A stretch of DNA of 9,418 nt. Source: CAZVAO01 sp964625175 (GTDB lineage: Bacteria; Bacillota; UBA994; PWPR01). This document shows positions 1 to 8,072 of the stretch, one piece after another. The position numbers and the translations under genes were made by a program. Where the stretch lies: the NCBI GenBank assembly GCA_964625175.1, contig CAZVAO010000089.1, forward strand, positions 1 through 9,418, in the 5' to 3' direction. The notes below the pieces were generated by a model, which was not told the origin of the DNA, searched no databases, and was given only the letters and a program-made list of their open reading frames with translations. How positions within the stretch are numbered: the first letter of the stretch is position 1; each line of letters starts with the position of its first letter.

Positions 1-926
1 GCGGTGGCAATAACAGCCTTCAGCCCAACTTCTTTGATCTTGGCGAAATTAACGCCCAAGCCCATAGCAATCATTGCCCAAAGAATGAGTTCTTTGCTCG
101 CTGTTTTTAATAATGCCGCCATGGTCATGGAACCGACAGTGAAGTTGAATAAGCCGAATGATGTGATAATCCCAACAATAATAAACAACAACACATAAGT
201 CGGCATTTTAATCTGGCGCTTACCGGTAGCTGCAGTTGAGAACTTCGAACTGAGATAAACAGTAACGGGGGCCAATAAAACCACGCGAATCATTTTAACA
301 ATGGTACCCATTTCGAGAGCAATTTCGCTACGCGCTCCAGCGGCCGCTAAGGCGTGAGCGACACCCTGAAGAGAACTCCCTGACCAAAAGCCGTATTGTA
401 CATCCGAAAAACCAATCGCATTACCGAGCAGTGGATAGATGAGAACACCAACTGCACCCATCAGACTGATAATAGCAACTGCTAATGCCGTGTCGCCTTC
501 ATCGGCTTCGATAACGGGAGCAACCGCAACAACTGCGGATGTGCCGCAGATGGATGAGCCGACACCGAGCATTGTAGCCAGTTTACTATTGAAACCCAGT
601 GCTTTGCCGATGGACGGTGCGATGAAGATTCCGATTACGACTACGGTAATCGCTAACATAAGTATCGATAAGCCCGATTCATAAATAGCAACGAAATCCA
701 AGGAAACACCAAGGAAGATAATCCCTAGTTTTAAGAGTTTTTTAACCGTGTACTTAGTACCACTCTGTAGGGGTTTCTGCAATCCAACGATATTAGAGTA
801 TAACATACCGAGGATAATACCAATGGTTAAGCTGTTGAGAGGGATATAGTTTGTGAGAAATTTAGAGATGTACGCTAATAGAGCACAGAAAAGCACACCT
901 GGTAAATTCTTGCGTATAAAACTCAT
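1..926 (-). CDS. YeiH/UPF0324-family putative sulfate exporter (C-terminus cut by window edge)
   Basis: This open reading frame starts at an ATG at 926-924 and runs off the window, giving 308 complete codons; family members are usually about 330-350 residues, so only a short C-terminal piece is missing. An AGGAGG ribosome site at 940-935 lies 8 bases before the ATG and fixes the start. The protein is strongly hydrophobic with about ten likely membrane helices. Family signatures I can read are LLKLGIIFLG near residues 64-73, GVGSSICGTSAVVAVAPVIEA near 121-141 followed by GDTALAVAI, and the helix leading into YPLLG. The family (YeiH, UPF0324, formerly DUF819-like) is annotated as a putative sulfate or sulfonate exporter of the inner membrane, but the substrate is poorly established. 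One motif is unusual: where many YeiH proteins have a His-Asp/Glu-x-Ala-Gln element, this one reads SSLQGVAHALAAA (Q187, H191). It is transcribed divergently from comEA; no adjacent LysR-type regulator is seen in the window. Family membership is confident, substrate is not. Confidence 0.88.
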   Translation of the reverse strand, partial: MSFIRKNLPGVLFCALLAYISKFLTNYIPLNSLTIGIILGMLYSNIVGLQKPLQSGTKYTVKKLLKLGIIFLGVSLDFVAIYESGLSILMLAITVVVIGIFIAPSIGKALGFNSKLATMLGVGSSICGTSAVVAVAPVIEADEGDTALAVAIISLMGAVGVLIYPLLGNAIGFSDVQYGFWSGSSLQGVAHALAAAGARSEIALEMGTIVKMIRVVLLAPVTVYLSSKFSTAATGKRQIKMPTYVLLFIIVGIITSFGLFNFTVGSMTMAALLKTASKELILWAMIAMGLGVNFAKIKEVGLKAVIAT

Positions 927-1031
927 GGGAGGGGCCTCCTTTGGACTGTATACAAAATGCATTATTAGCTTACCTAAAATTGTATCTAAAAGCAATATAA
1001 AAATGGCGGTGTGGAAATTTAAGTCTTAGGG

Positions 1032-1060
1032 TAGACATAAATTTATTTAAATGGTAATAT
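1032..1060 (+). promoter_or_regulatory. Candidate sigma-A promoter of comEA operon
   Basis: A -35 box TAGACA (1032-1037, five of six matches to TTGACA) and a -10 box TAATAT (1055-1060, four of six) are separated by exactly 17 bases. Transcription would begin near 1067, leaving a leader of about 19 bases before the ATG at 1086. The boxes are read by eye; no start site is measured. Confidence 0.5.
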
Positions 1061-1085
1061 TTAACTAAAATAAGAAGTGATTAAA

Positions 1086-1757
1086 ATGGTATTATATGAC
1101 TGGGTAGGTCCCTGGTATGAGAGTTTAAAGGTGAGCCAGAAAATTATGGGGGCGCTATTAATCCTCAGTGTTCTGTTTAATGGATATTTGCTGTGGCAGT
1201 GCCTTGAGACCCAAGAGGATTTAAACATGAGAACAATCGCATTGAATGAAGCAGAAGAACGCATTCAGGCGTTTATTTATGAAGAGGAGAGCACAGCATG
1301 TACGTTGGCCTACATCCATATCTCTGGTGCGGTCAATAATCCAGGTGTCTATGCTTTGGGTCCTGATGTACGTCTGTTTGAGGCACTAGAGCAAGCGGGT
1401 GGGACTACTGCAGATGCGGATCTCAGCGATCTCAATCTTGTAGCGAAACTAAGGGATGGTACCCGCATTCACATCCCCGAAATTATTGCTAGTGGTACAG
1501 AAGCACCCACCACACATCATACAGACTATATTACGTCGCAGCTCACGATTAGTGGCGAAAGTGAGTTAATTGATATTAATTCCGCTACGGTTCAGGAATT
1601 AATGTCTTTGACTGGAATCGGTGAAGTAAAGGCTCAAGATATCATCAATTATCGTGAAACGGTTGCTTTATTTGAAAAAATAGAGGATATTACAAAAGTC
1701 AGTGGGATAGGTGAGGCAACTTATGCTAGAATTAAGGACAGAATTATTGTGCAATAG
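1086..1757 (+). CDS. comEA: ComEA, membrane-anchored DNA-binding competence protein
   Basis: ComEA is the receptor that binds incoming double-stranded DNA at the cell surface and passes it toward the ComEC channel during natural transformation. The 223-residue protein shows the standard order: a short cytoplasmic start, one membrane helix at about residues 20-39, an SLBB domain at about 75-131 (IHISGAVNNPGVY opening, ending in DGTRIHIPE), a Thr/His-rich linker, and a paired helix-hairpin-helix domain at about 161-222. The last begins with LIDINSATVQELMSLTGIGE and has a second hairpin centred on VSGIGE at 205-210; these hairpins bind DNA backbone non-specifically. I chose ATG 1086 over the in-frame GTG 1077 because GAAGTGAT, an SD-like sequence, lies just upstream of the ATG and would be inside the gene if GTG were used. 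It is first in the comEA-comEC-holA run, 11 bases before the next gene. Length and domain order are normal for Bacillota ComEA. Confidence 0.93.
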   Translation: MVLYDWVGPWYESLKVSQKIMGALLILSVLFNGYLLWQCLETQEDLNMRTIALNEAEERIQAFIYEEESTACTLAYIHISGAVNNPGVYALGPDVRLFEALEQAGGTTADADLSDLNLVAKLRDGTRIHIPEIIASGTEAPTTHHTDYITSQLTISGESELIDINSATVQELMSLTGIGEVKAQDIINYRETVALFEKIEDITKVSGIGEATYARIKDRIIVQ

Positions 1758-1768
1758 GAGGAGACATA

Positions 1769-2707
1769 ATGTTATTACGTGAAATTCTCGATTTGGTGCC
1801 TTTGTTTGACAAACCTTCTGCTTGTGGTTTGGAGATTGCTGATTTTCTGCGTCAAGAAGGCGCTCAGGATGTAGATGTTTTTACTGTTGCGGGTGACAAA
1901 GGAACAACGGACTTCATCTCGATTACAATTCCAGGTGCCAGCGGAAAACTAAGCGGTGGAACAGCTCCCACTTTAGGCATTATCGGTCGTTTAGGTGGCA
2001 TCGGAGCACGTCCTGAGTTAATTGGATTTGTTTCTGATGGTGATGGCGCTTTAGCTGCTACTGCAGCGGCACTGAAGCTGGTGCGCATGCATTCTAACGG
2101 GGATGTGCTAGCTGGTGATGTTATTGTTCGCACGCATATTTGTCCGGATGCACCGACTAAGCCCCATAAGCCAGTGCCTTTCATGAATTCCCCAGTGGAT
2201 ATGGCAACGATGAATAAGTATGAAATTGATGAGCATATGGATGCGATTATCTCGATCGATACCACAAAGGGCAATCGGATTCTCAACCACAAAGGGATTG
2301 CCATATCACCCACTGTGAAAGAGGGGTATATTCTGCCGATTAGTGCGAGTTTAGTCGCTATGATGGAGCAAGTCAGTGGAGAGATGGCGCGGATCTTACC
2401 GTTAAGCACCCAGGACATTACGCCTTATGGGAATGAGTTGTACCATGTCAATAGCATTCTCCAACCAGCCACAGTAACAGATGCACCTGTTGTCGGCTTG
2501 GCGATCACCGCAGCCGTTCCCGTAGCAGGATGTGCCACGGGTGCAAGCCACGAGGTGGACATCGCATTGGCAGCGCGTTATTCTGTGGAGGTTGCAAAGG
2601 GATTTGGATCGGGTACGATTGCATTTTATGATGCGGTGGAGTTTGATCATCTCAAACAGCTGTATGGGTCTATGCAGCACTTAAGCACCTCTGGCAAACA
2701 GAATTAA
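1769..2707 (+). CDS. DUF1177-like protein of unknown function
   Basis: This 312-residue soluble protein starts at an ATG behind a strong GGAGGAG site that begins at the comEA stop codon. From memory its sequence pattern fits DUF1177, a family of about 300 residues found in bacteria and archaea with no established activity. Visible conserved-looking blocks are GASGKLSGGTAPTLGIIGRLGGIGARPE split over residues 56-83, the acidic SDGDG at 89-93, RTHICPDAPTKPHKP at 121-135, SIDTTKGNR at 162-170, and GCATGASHEVDIALAARY at 254-271. The repeated Gly, His and Asp clusters and the alternating strand/helix texture loosely recall zinc-dependent M20/M42-type peptidases, but I see no complete metal site and do not assign an activity. 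No signal peptide or membrane segment is seen, so it should be cytoplasmic. Its place between comEA and comEC is not the usual comEB position content, and co-transcription with competence genes may be incidental. The protein is surely real; the family call is from recall. Confidence 0.72.
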   Translation: MLLREILDLVPLFDKPSACGLEIADFLRQEGAQDVDVFTVAGDKGTTDFISITIPGASGKLSGGTAPTLGIIGRLGGIGARPELIGFVSDGDGALAATAAALKLVRMHSNGDVLAGDVIVRTHICPDAPTKPHKPVPFMNSPVDMATMNKYEIDEHMDAIISIDTTKGNRILNHKGIAISPTVKEGYILPISASLVAMMEQVSGEMARILPLSTQDITPYGNELYHVNSILQPATVTDAPVVGLAITAAVPVAGCATGASHEVDIALAARYSVEVAKGFGSGTIAFYDAVEFDHLKQLYGSMQHLSTSGKQN

Positions 2708-2803
2708 ACACTGAAGCAAGAAACTGAGACGATGCTGTTTCATCATGATTCTGTCTTGTCTACACGCACTGAAAGCCTAGCGAGGGAGGTAGAGCGAAAG
2801 CCT

Positions 2804-3922
2804 ATGAGGATTAGTGGTAAAATACTGTTATTTATTGTGTTGTTAATGATGGTTCAAGGCAATACGCTTGTTGTATTTGCCGAGGATGAATACTTGGATT
2901 TTGAGGAGGGCCGTGCTCAAGCGCGCGTTCTATCGGTTCGAGAGGTGGAATCTCCCGATCCAGATTATATTGTTAAACTAGAAGAAGTGGTGGTGGAGAT
3001 CACCAAAGGACCTTTTAAGGGCCAACAGTATCTCGTGGAAAATGCCTACACCGATAATCCTGCTTTCGACTTAGTTCTCCAAGAAGGTGATAAAGTCGTG
3101 CTGCTCCTCGAAGTGGTCGACAATGAGATTCAAAATGCCTATGTTGAAGATTTTTATCGTATGGATATGGTTTACGTCTTAATTGCGATCTTTGCTTTTC
3201 TCGTTCTATTTATTGGGCGCTGGCAAGGGGCACGGTCGCTATTAACCTTGGTATTGACAATCATTTTTATATGGTGGATCCTCGTTCCCTTATCACTCAA
3301 TGGGGTCAACCCGATCTTAGTGAGTATATTGGTAGCTGTATTGGCTATTGCTACAACCTTTATTATTGTGATTGGGTGGAATGAGAAGAGCCTTGTTGCA
3401 ATCATTGGCACCACGGGGGGAATCATTCTAGGTGGAATTCTGGCTGCGCTCTTTAGTAATTGGGGGCACTTAACCGGTTTGAGTATGCAGGAATCCCAAA
3501 TGTTAACCTATGCACCCCAACAGATTGCCTATAACTTCCGTGGATTACTCCTAGCAGGCATTATTATTGGCGCTTTGGGAGCAATAATGGATATTGGTAT
3601 GTCCATTGCGTCAGCCCTCTACGAAATGCGGAAGCAAGGGTGCACCATGACCAAAGCGGCATTCTGGCAGGCGGGGATGAATATCGGCCGTGATGTCATG
3701 GGCACAATGGTTAACACCCTCATCTTAGCCTATGCGGGCACTTCCTTGCCGCTATTGATGCTATTCAGAGCTTACGAGATGCCCTTAATGCGGGTGTTGA
3801 ATATGGATTTAGTTGTGAGTGAGGTTGTCCGCTCTTTAGCGGGTAGCATCGGTTTGATTTGTTGTATTCCCCTCACGGTCCTTGTTGCTGCAGTGATTTA
3901 CACCCGTCAGTATGCCGAATAA
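2804..3922 (+). CDS. YibE/F-family polytopic membrane protein
   Basis: The 372-residue protein belongs to the YibE/YibF family of integral membrane proteins, whose function is not established. It opens with a signal peptide or first helix (residues 5-26, ending VFAED, a good cleavage context), then an outward beta-rich domain (about 30-118) with the pattern KLEEVVVEITKGPFKGQ and LQEGDKVVLLLEV. About seven or eight membrane helices follow from residue 122 to 366. Family hallmarks are GALGAIMDIGMSIASAL at 256-272 and GRDVMGTMVNTLILAYAG at 295-312. A longer frame reaches an ATG at 2732, but that start has no ribosome site and would place 24 charged residues before the signal peptide. ATG 2804 is preceded by GGGAGG at 2784-2789, although the spacing of 14 bases is long, so initiation may be modest. 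The 96 bases between the preceding stop and this start hold no clear hairpin terminator. Its last 11 bases overlap comEC. Confidence 0.85.
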   Translation: MRISGKILLFIVLLMMVQGNTLVVFAEDEYLDFEEGRAQARVLSVREVESPDPDYIVKLEEVVVEITKGPFKGQQYLVENAYTDNPAFDLVLQEGDKVVLLLEVVDNEIQNAYVEDFYRMDMVYVLIAIFAFLVLFIGRWQGARSLLTLVLTIIFIWWILVPLSLNGVNPILVSILVAVLAIATTFIIVIGWNEKSLVAIIGTTGGIILGGILAALFSNWGHLTGLSMQESQMLTYAPQQIAYNFRGLLLAGIIIGALGAIMDIGMSIASALYEMRKQGCTMTKAAFWQAGMNIGRDVMGTMVNTLILAYAGTSLPLLMLFRAYEMPLMRVLNMDLVVSEVVRSLAGSIGLICCIPLTVLVAAVIYTRQYAE

Positions 3923-6212
3923 TTTCTCGCAAAAACGACGAATAATAGCCAACGCAGTAGCCGAACATCAGGCTGTTGTGTTGGCTATTTATGTTTTCTT
4001 AATGATGGCAGTCAGCCAGGGCTATTTACCTGCTAGGGCAGTCGCCTTGGCGTTGGGTATAGGTATACTTGGTTTGGCGGTTCTTTGTCGCTCAGAACGC
4101 TATATCTGGCTTCTGGCAGCCGCTAGCCTACTCGTTATGGGGGCCCTATTTTTTGAGGCAGGGGATTTGCTAGACAGCTACTATAATACCCCCATCACAG
4201 CCCAAGGACATGTCTATTTTGCGACTGAAGCATATGCCGATCTTAAGCTCAAGCGTGTGAATGATACCCAATTGAGGGCACCCGTGCGCATCCGGGTTTA
4301 TCAGCAGGAGGATCAGCAGTTATCAGTAGGGAATCAATTGGAGCTCAGCCTATTTCTTGAAATACCCAACCAAGCAACAAATCCTGGCCAATTCGACTAT
4401 CGTGCTTATTTGAAGACAAAAGGGATTGTGGCGGTAGGAAAGAGTTATCAGGTTTTGTCGCGCCTTGAGGATCTCAAACTAATCGGATTAACGGGCCGCT
4501 GGCGTGGTAGCCTTATCCAAACACTGCAGCGCCACTTGCCTTCGGATATTGCGCCACTCTATGCGGCGATGGTTTTGGGGGATCGTGCGGGGCTATCGCC
4601 CGAGCTGAAGCGTGCGTATCAGACAGCGGGTGTATCCCATGTGTTAGTGATTTCTGGCCTGCATCTAACATTGGTTTCAAGTACCTTGTTGCTCTTGCTC
4701 TACTTCGCACGTCTTTCACTGCAATCGGCTACGCTCGTAACGATTAGTTTTGTGTGGGGGTTTGCTTTGCTAACGGGGCTGTCTTTCTCCATTCAACGTG
4801 CAGCGATCATGTTAACAGTCGCATTTGCCATGCGTGCTTATTTTCTTAACACACGATCATTAAATACTCTGGCCTGGGCAGCCTTATTTATTATTCTCTT
4901 TAATCCAATGGCCCTAGGGGATGTCGGTTGGCAGCTGACTTGCTGTGCGACACTGGGGATCCTGCTAATTCTTCCTGCGCTGCGATCCGAATCCCATGGA
5001 AAATGGCAACAATTGCTCTGTACTGCCCTGGCAGCCCAATTAGCAACGCTGCCAATTGTGATTAATCAATTCGGCTACCTGTCTCTAGTGGCCATTCCCG
5101 CAAATTTGACAGTTGTCCCGCTCACCTATAGCTGTCTGCTCCTTGGGATTCTCTACCTAGTTCCCCTATGGCGGTGGGTCATTCATTGGCCACTCGTTTT
5201 ACTATTGCGCCTAAACCGGCTAATGGCTTATGCTTGGGCGTCTATCCCAGGGGTAAAGTTGGCGGTGGGGGCGTGGGGAGGGGTTGAGATCACCGTTTTC
5301 ATATTTTTTGTAGTAGGCCTTGTTTCAGCTAAGTATTTAAATCAGAAACGGTTTGTTCGCGGCATTTGTTTTGCTGGGATTATAACATTGATTGTGCTGC
5401 ATATCACTTCTGTAGGCAAAAATTTCCAGGTTACCTTTCTGGATGTGGGTCAAGGTGACTCTGCGGTCTTGCGCTGGCCAGATGGCTATACGATGATTAT
5501 TGACGGCGGGTTGGCCGATGCCTACACAGATAACGGCGAGGATGTGATTATCCCATATTTGCGCCATGAAGGCATCAATCGCATTGATGCGATTATGGTC
5601 AGTCATTCCGATATTGACCATTTTGGGGGTCTATTGAGTGTTGCAAAGGCGTTCCCCATAGCAACATGCTATCTAAGTGCCCATGCGCTTTATGCAGAAG
5701 ATGATCACTTAATAGAATTGCTTGCTGTGTTAAAGAGACAAGGGTGCCAGATTTCGGTTTTACAGAGAGGCGATCTGTTAAACTTGGGAAGCGAGGGAGC
5801 GATGGAAGTCCTCTATCCGCCTGCTAAACCGCTTCGCCCCGATGACAACGACACATCTTTAGTGGTAAGGGTTAGCTATTTACAGACGTCAATCCTTTTT
5901 ACAGGGGATATTACAACTAAAGTTGAAGAAGAATTGGTGAGAGACTTTAGTAGTTTGCTTTCTTCGGATATAATAAAGGCAGCACATCATGGGAGCGGGG
6001 GCAGTTCGAGTGAGATTTTCTTACAATCGGTTCAAGCTCAAAGTGTCATATTATCTGCTGGGAGAAATAATCGCTATAATCATCCCCACCCGCTGGTTGT
6101 CGCACGTTGCCAACAATATGGGATGGCCATATGGCGAACAGATCATAGTGGTGCAATTGTCTGCTATAGTGATGGACAGCATTTCACAATGCACGCATAC
6201 CTAGCTCAATAA
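3912..6212 (+). CDS. comEC: ComEC/Rec2 DNA-uptake channel with metallo-beta-lactamase domain
   Basis: ComEC forms the inner-membrane channel that moves single-stranded DNA into the cytoplasm during transformation. At 766 residues it has the full three-part architecture: an N-terminal helical segment and DUF4131/OB-like domain (about 15-180, with QATNPGQFDYRAYLKTKGI), the polytopic Competence domain (about 210-490, with the signature HVLVISGLHLTLV at 243-255), and a C-terminal metallo-beta-lactamase-like domain (about 505-766). In the last I see FLDVGQGDS at 509-517, the metal motif SHSDIDH with H565, D567, D569 and H570, FTGD near 663-666, and HHGS at 692-695. All expected ligand positions are present, so a nuclease-type active site appears intact. 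The gene starts inside the end of the YibE/F gene (11-base overlap) and has no convincing ribosome site of its own, which suggests translational coupling. Its stop codon touches the ribosome site of holA. Nothing indicates a truncation or frameshift. Confidence 0.95.
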   Translation: MPNNFSQKRRIIANAVAEHQAVVLAIYVFLMMAVSQGYLPARAVALALGIGILGLAVLCRSERYIWLLAAASLLVMGALFFEAGDLLDSYYNTPITAQGHVYFATEAYADLKLKRVNDTQLRAPVRIRVYQQEDQQLSVGNQLELSLFLEIPNQATNPGQFDYRAYLKTKGIVAVGKSYQVLSRLEDLKLIGLTGRWRGSLIQTLQRHLPSDIAPLYAAMVLGDRAGLSPELKRAYQTAGVSHVLVISGLHLTLVSSTLLLLLYFARLSLQSATLVTISFVWGFALLTGLSFSIQRAAIMLTVAFAMRAYFLNTRSLNTLAWAALFIILFNPMALGDVGWQLTCCATLGILLILPALRSESHGKWQQLLCTALAAQLATLPIVINQFGYLSLVAIPANLTVVPLTYSCLLLGILYLVPLWRWVIHWPLVLLLRLNRLMAYAWASIPGVKLAVGAWGGVEITVFIFFVVGLVSAKYLNQKRFVRGICFAGIITLIVLHITSVGKNFQVTFLDVGQGDSAVLRWPDGYTMIIDGGLADAYTDNGEDVIIPYLRHEGINRIDAIMVSHSDIDHFGGLLSVAKAFPIATCYLSAHALYAEDDHLIELLAVLKRQGCQISVLQRGDLLNLGSEGAMEVLYPPAKPLRPDDNDTSLVVRVSYLQTSILFTGDITTKVEEELVRDFSSLLSSDIIKAAHHGSGGSSSEIFLQSVQAQSVILSAGRNNRYNHPHPLVVARCQQYGMAIWRTDHSGAIVCYSDGQHFTMHAYLAQ

Positions 6213-6226
6213 GGAGGGAACAGGCA

Positions 6227-7213
6227 ATGACCGTTTATAATGGAGTAACCGCTTTGCGGCAATTACGTCAAGGGTTGCCCTCAATACTACTGGCATATGG
6301 TCCTGAGGAATATCTGAAGCAGGAAATCACCAATAAATACCTAGAAAATGCGAGTGGTTTAAACTTAGCAATATGCTCAGCCTCTGATGATCATGGGCTC
6401 CTCTTGCAAACACTTGGGGCACCCCCAATGATGGCATTAGAACGCGTTACAATCGTAAAGGGATTTGAAGCGGTCTGGAGCAATCAAGAGTTGAGGGATC
6501 GCTGGCAGACGCTCGTTGAGCAACTTCCACCTTATAATAAATTGCTCCTAATTGATCAAAATCAACCGAACCGACGTTTGAAGTTGTATAAGAATCTGGT
6601 TGAATTAGGCATGGTGGTGGACTGCCAGTTCCTGAAGAGCGTTGATTTGCGCCGTTGGATTAACCGTGAGGTTAAACGGGCTCATAAAAGGATTGAAGGG
6701 CAGGCTGTTGAAGCACTATTAAATTTAGTGGGGAATTCACTCCAAGACATTAAATCGGAACTGCAAAAAGTCCTTGATTATACCGCCAATGCATCCGTAA
6801 TCAGTAAAGAGGATATCGAGAAGGTGGTCTCCCCATCACTCGAGGCCAAGATTTTTACCTTTGTTGATGCGATTGGTCAACGTCAACTCACTAAAGGGTA
6901 TCAGGAGTTGGAAGTGCTTTATGCAGTTGGAGAGCCACCCTTGCGCATTATCGCCATGATTATCCGACAGATTAGACTGTTGTTAAAGGCAAAACTTTTG
7001 TTGGAAGCGAATTATAATACCCAATACATAATGAGGGAGCTGCGGGTGCCAGAATTCGTTGCTGTTAAGTTGGCTAGCCAGTGCCGAAATTTTGCTGTGG
7101 AAGAGATTAAGGCCATGCTGCGCTCAATCGCGGTGACAGAGGAACAGATTAAAACGGGAAAGATTGAGCCTAAGTTTGGGCTCGAATTATGGCTTTTAGA
7201 AAATATAGCCTGA
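6227..7213 (+). CDS. holA: DNA polymerase III subunit delta
   Basis: HolA (YqeN in Bacillus) is the clamp-loader subunit that opens the sliding clamp for loading on DNA. The 328-residue length is usual for the family. The N-terminal AAA+-like domain contains SILLAYGPEEYLKQEI (about 19-34), the characteristic non-canonical P-loop region of delta, followed by the NKLLLIDQ strand, here YNKLLLIDQNQPNRR (about 104-118). The middle lid domain holds the conserved run in which LLNLVGNSLQDIKSELQKV (about 165-183) recalls the family pattern G-D-L-x-x-x-x-E-L-x-K. The collar domain follows with AKIFTFVDAIGQRQ near 212-225 and a C-terminal helical block. An AAGGAGGG site at 6211-6218 overlaps the comEC stop, with ATG 8 bases later, so it is clearly translated as part of the same run. 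The comEC-holA order is the conserved Bacillota arrangement. Confidence 0.93.
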   Translation: MTVYNGVTALRQLRQGLPSILLAYGPEEYLKQEITNKYLENASGLNLAICSASDDHGLLLQTLGAPPMMALERVTIVKGFEAVWSNQELRDRWQTLVEQLPPYNKLLLIDQNQPNRRLKLYKNLVELGMVVDCQFLKSVDLRRWINREVKRAHKRIEGQAVEALLNLVGNSLQDIKSELQKVLDYTANASVISKEDIEKVVSPSLEAKIFTFVDAIGQRQLTKGYQELEVLYAVGEPPLRIIAMIIRQIRLLLKAKLLLEANYNTQYIMRELRVPEFVAVKLASQCRNFAVEEIKAMLRSIAVTEEQIKTGKIEPKFGLELWLLENIA

Positions 7214-7487
7214 TTGGAACTCCACATTTGGGAGATTTCTGCATTACTCGGATGTTTGTTTATTCGACCTATTATATGTACGCCATCATTTCAGGTTTTG
7301 CTTGCGCCTTGAACTTCCGACAATGTTGAAATTCTAATATTTGATTATGAAAATCTGCGGAACGCTTCGGCGGTCTGCAGGTTTAGTCTTTAAAAGTAAA
7401 GGATTTATTTTCTCGGATTTGTTGAGGAAGCTTGCTGATTATTATTCAAGATTTATTCCCCATTAATGGAATGGGTACAAACTATAT
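7214..7487. other. Gene-free stretch between convergent holA and 7488-8036 gene
   Basis: This 274-base stretch separates two convergent genes. It contains the hairpin described at 7351-7386 and, at 7459-7475, a small inverted repeat CCCATT-N5-AATGGG that lies 13 bases after the stop of the leftward gene and could be a weak terminator for it, although no T-run follows on that strand. The remainder (7214-7350) holds no reading frame or structure I can support. In B. subtilis rpsT directly follows holA on the opposite strand, so this is the left edge of inserted material. Confidence 0.5.
7351..7386 (+). terminator. UUCG-capped hairpin, probable terminator of the comEA-holA run
   Basis: The arms 7351-7361 and 7374-7384 pair over 11 positions including two G-T wobbles (AAATCTGCGGA against TCTGCAGGTTT). 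After one A-G mismatch, CGC (7363-7365) pairs with GCG (7370-7372) around the exceptionally stable loop C(TTCG)G. An A-run precedes the stem and an interrupted T-rich tract follows (TTTAGTCTTT). This is the shape of an intrinsic terminator, though the T-tract is imperfect and the distance from the holA stop is about 137 bases. Confidence 0.6.
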
Positions 7488-8036
7488 CTATTCTGTTGCG
7501 AATCGATCAAAGGCTTCATCTAGATAAGCGCGTTGCTCTTCTGCCATATCACTATACATGTCTCTGTAGGCAGATAGCAGTTGTTCAATTTCCTCTTTAG
7601 TGATGGATTCGCTTGAGTTCAACACAGTCAGTTTTTCTTCGAAAATGTGTCGCTTGCTATACCACTGTGTGAGAAAAGCAATGTCTTTCTCTAACAAGCT
7701 GTTTTCAGCATCGCTTAAGTAGTTATTTAACCTAGCAAAATATAAGACAAATCCATAATAATTATTATCAATTAGTAAATTATTATACTTATTCAAGTCT
7801 GAAACATGATTAAGCTCCATTTCAAGGAGCACAGATCCATAGGTATTAAGTCTATTATTCTCGAGCAAGTCATCAAACAAATAAAAATTTGTTATGGTAT
7901 AGGCCTTTGAGAAATTGCTATAAAGTAATACGTTCCCATAGGTAGTCTTCTCTGAGGACTTCCATAGGAAGAATAGCGATATTATAATGACTACTATTAG
8001 CAATACAATAATCGCATTTCGCACTCTCGTACTCAA
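7488..8036 (-). CDS. Hypothetical membrane-anchored protein
   Basis: I do not recognise this protein. From the TTG at 8036 it has 182 residues: a short basic N-terminus (STRVRN), one very hydrophobic helix at about residues 7-25 (AIIVLLIVVIIISLFFLW), and then a soluble, Asn/Tyr/Leu-rich, mostly helical domain rich in charged residues toward the end (EQLLSAYRDMYSDMAEEQ near 151-168). Topology by the positive-inside rule puts the C-terminal domain outside the membrane. The reading frame stays open upstream to 8288, but those codons cross an IS-like remnant and the promoter, so they are not coding. The start is ambiguous: an ATG at 8042 lies inside the Shine-Dalgarno stretch AAGGAGTTGAT (8051-8041) and is only 3 bases from GGAG, whereas TTG 8036 is 9 bases away, matching the spacing at the neighbouring gene at 8334. 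The gene is AT-rich relative to the com genes and opposes holA, which suggests acquired DNA. No function is proposed. Confidence 0.65.
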   Translation of the reverse strand: MSTRVRNAIIVLLIVVIIISLFFLWKSSEKTTYGNVLLYSNFSKAYTITNFYLFDDLLENNRLNTYGSVLLEMELNHVSDLNKYNNLLIDNNYYGFVLYFARLNNYLSDAENSLLEKDIAFLTQWYSKRHIFEEKLTVLNSSESITKEEIEQLLSAYRDMYSDMAEEQRAYLDEAFDRFATE

Positions 8037-8072
8037 CGACATCAACTCCTTAATATTCGGTGTATTTACTAT

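Noticed and set aside
439..684. Plus-strand open frame of 81 codons within the YeiH-family gene
   Set aside because: It is the antisense shadow of a clearly conserved transporter and has no ribosome site.
941..1076. Promoter for the YeiH-family gene on the minus strand
   Set aside because: Several weak boxes exist (for example TTGCTT and TACAAT-like sequences) but none pair with acceptable spacing, so no site is claimed.
1864..2418. Minus-strand open frame of 184 codons within the DUF1177-like gene
   Set aside because: It lies wholly antisense to a well-supported gene with a strong ribosome site; its composition mirrors the sense codons.
2732..2803. N-terminal extension of the YibE/F gene from ATG 2732
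   Set aside because: No ribosome site precedes it and it would put charged residues in front of an evident signal peptide.
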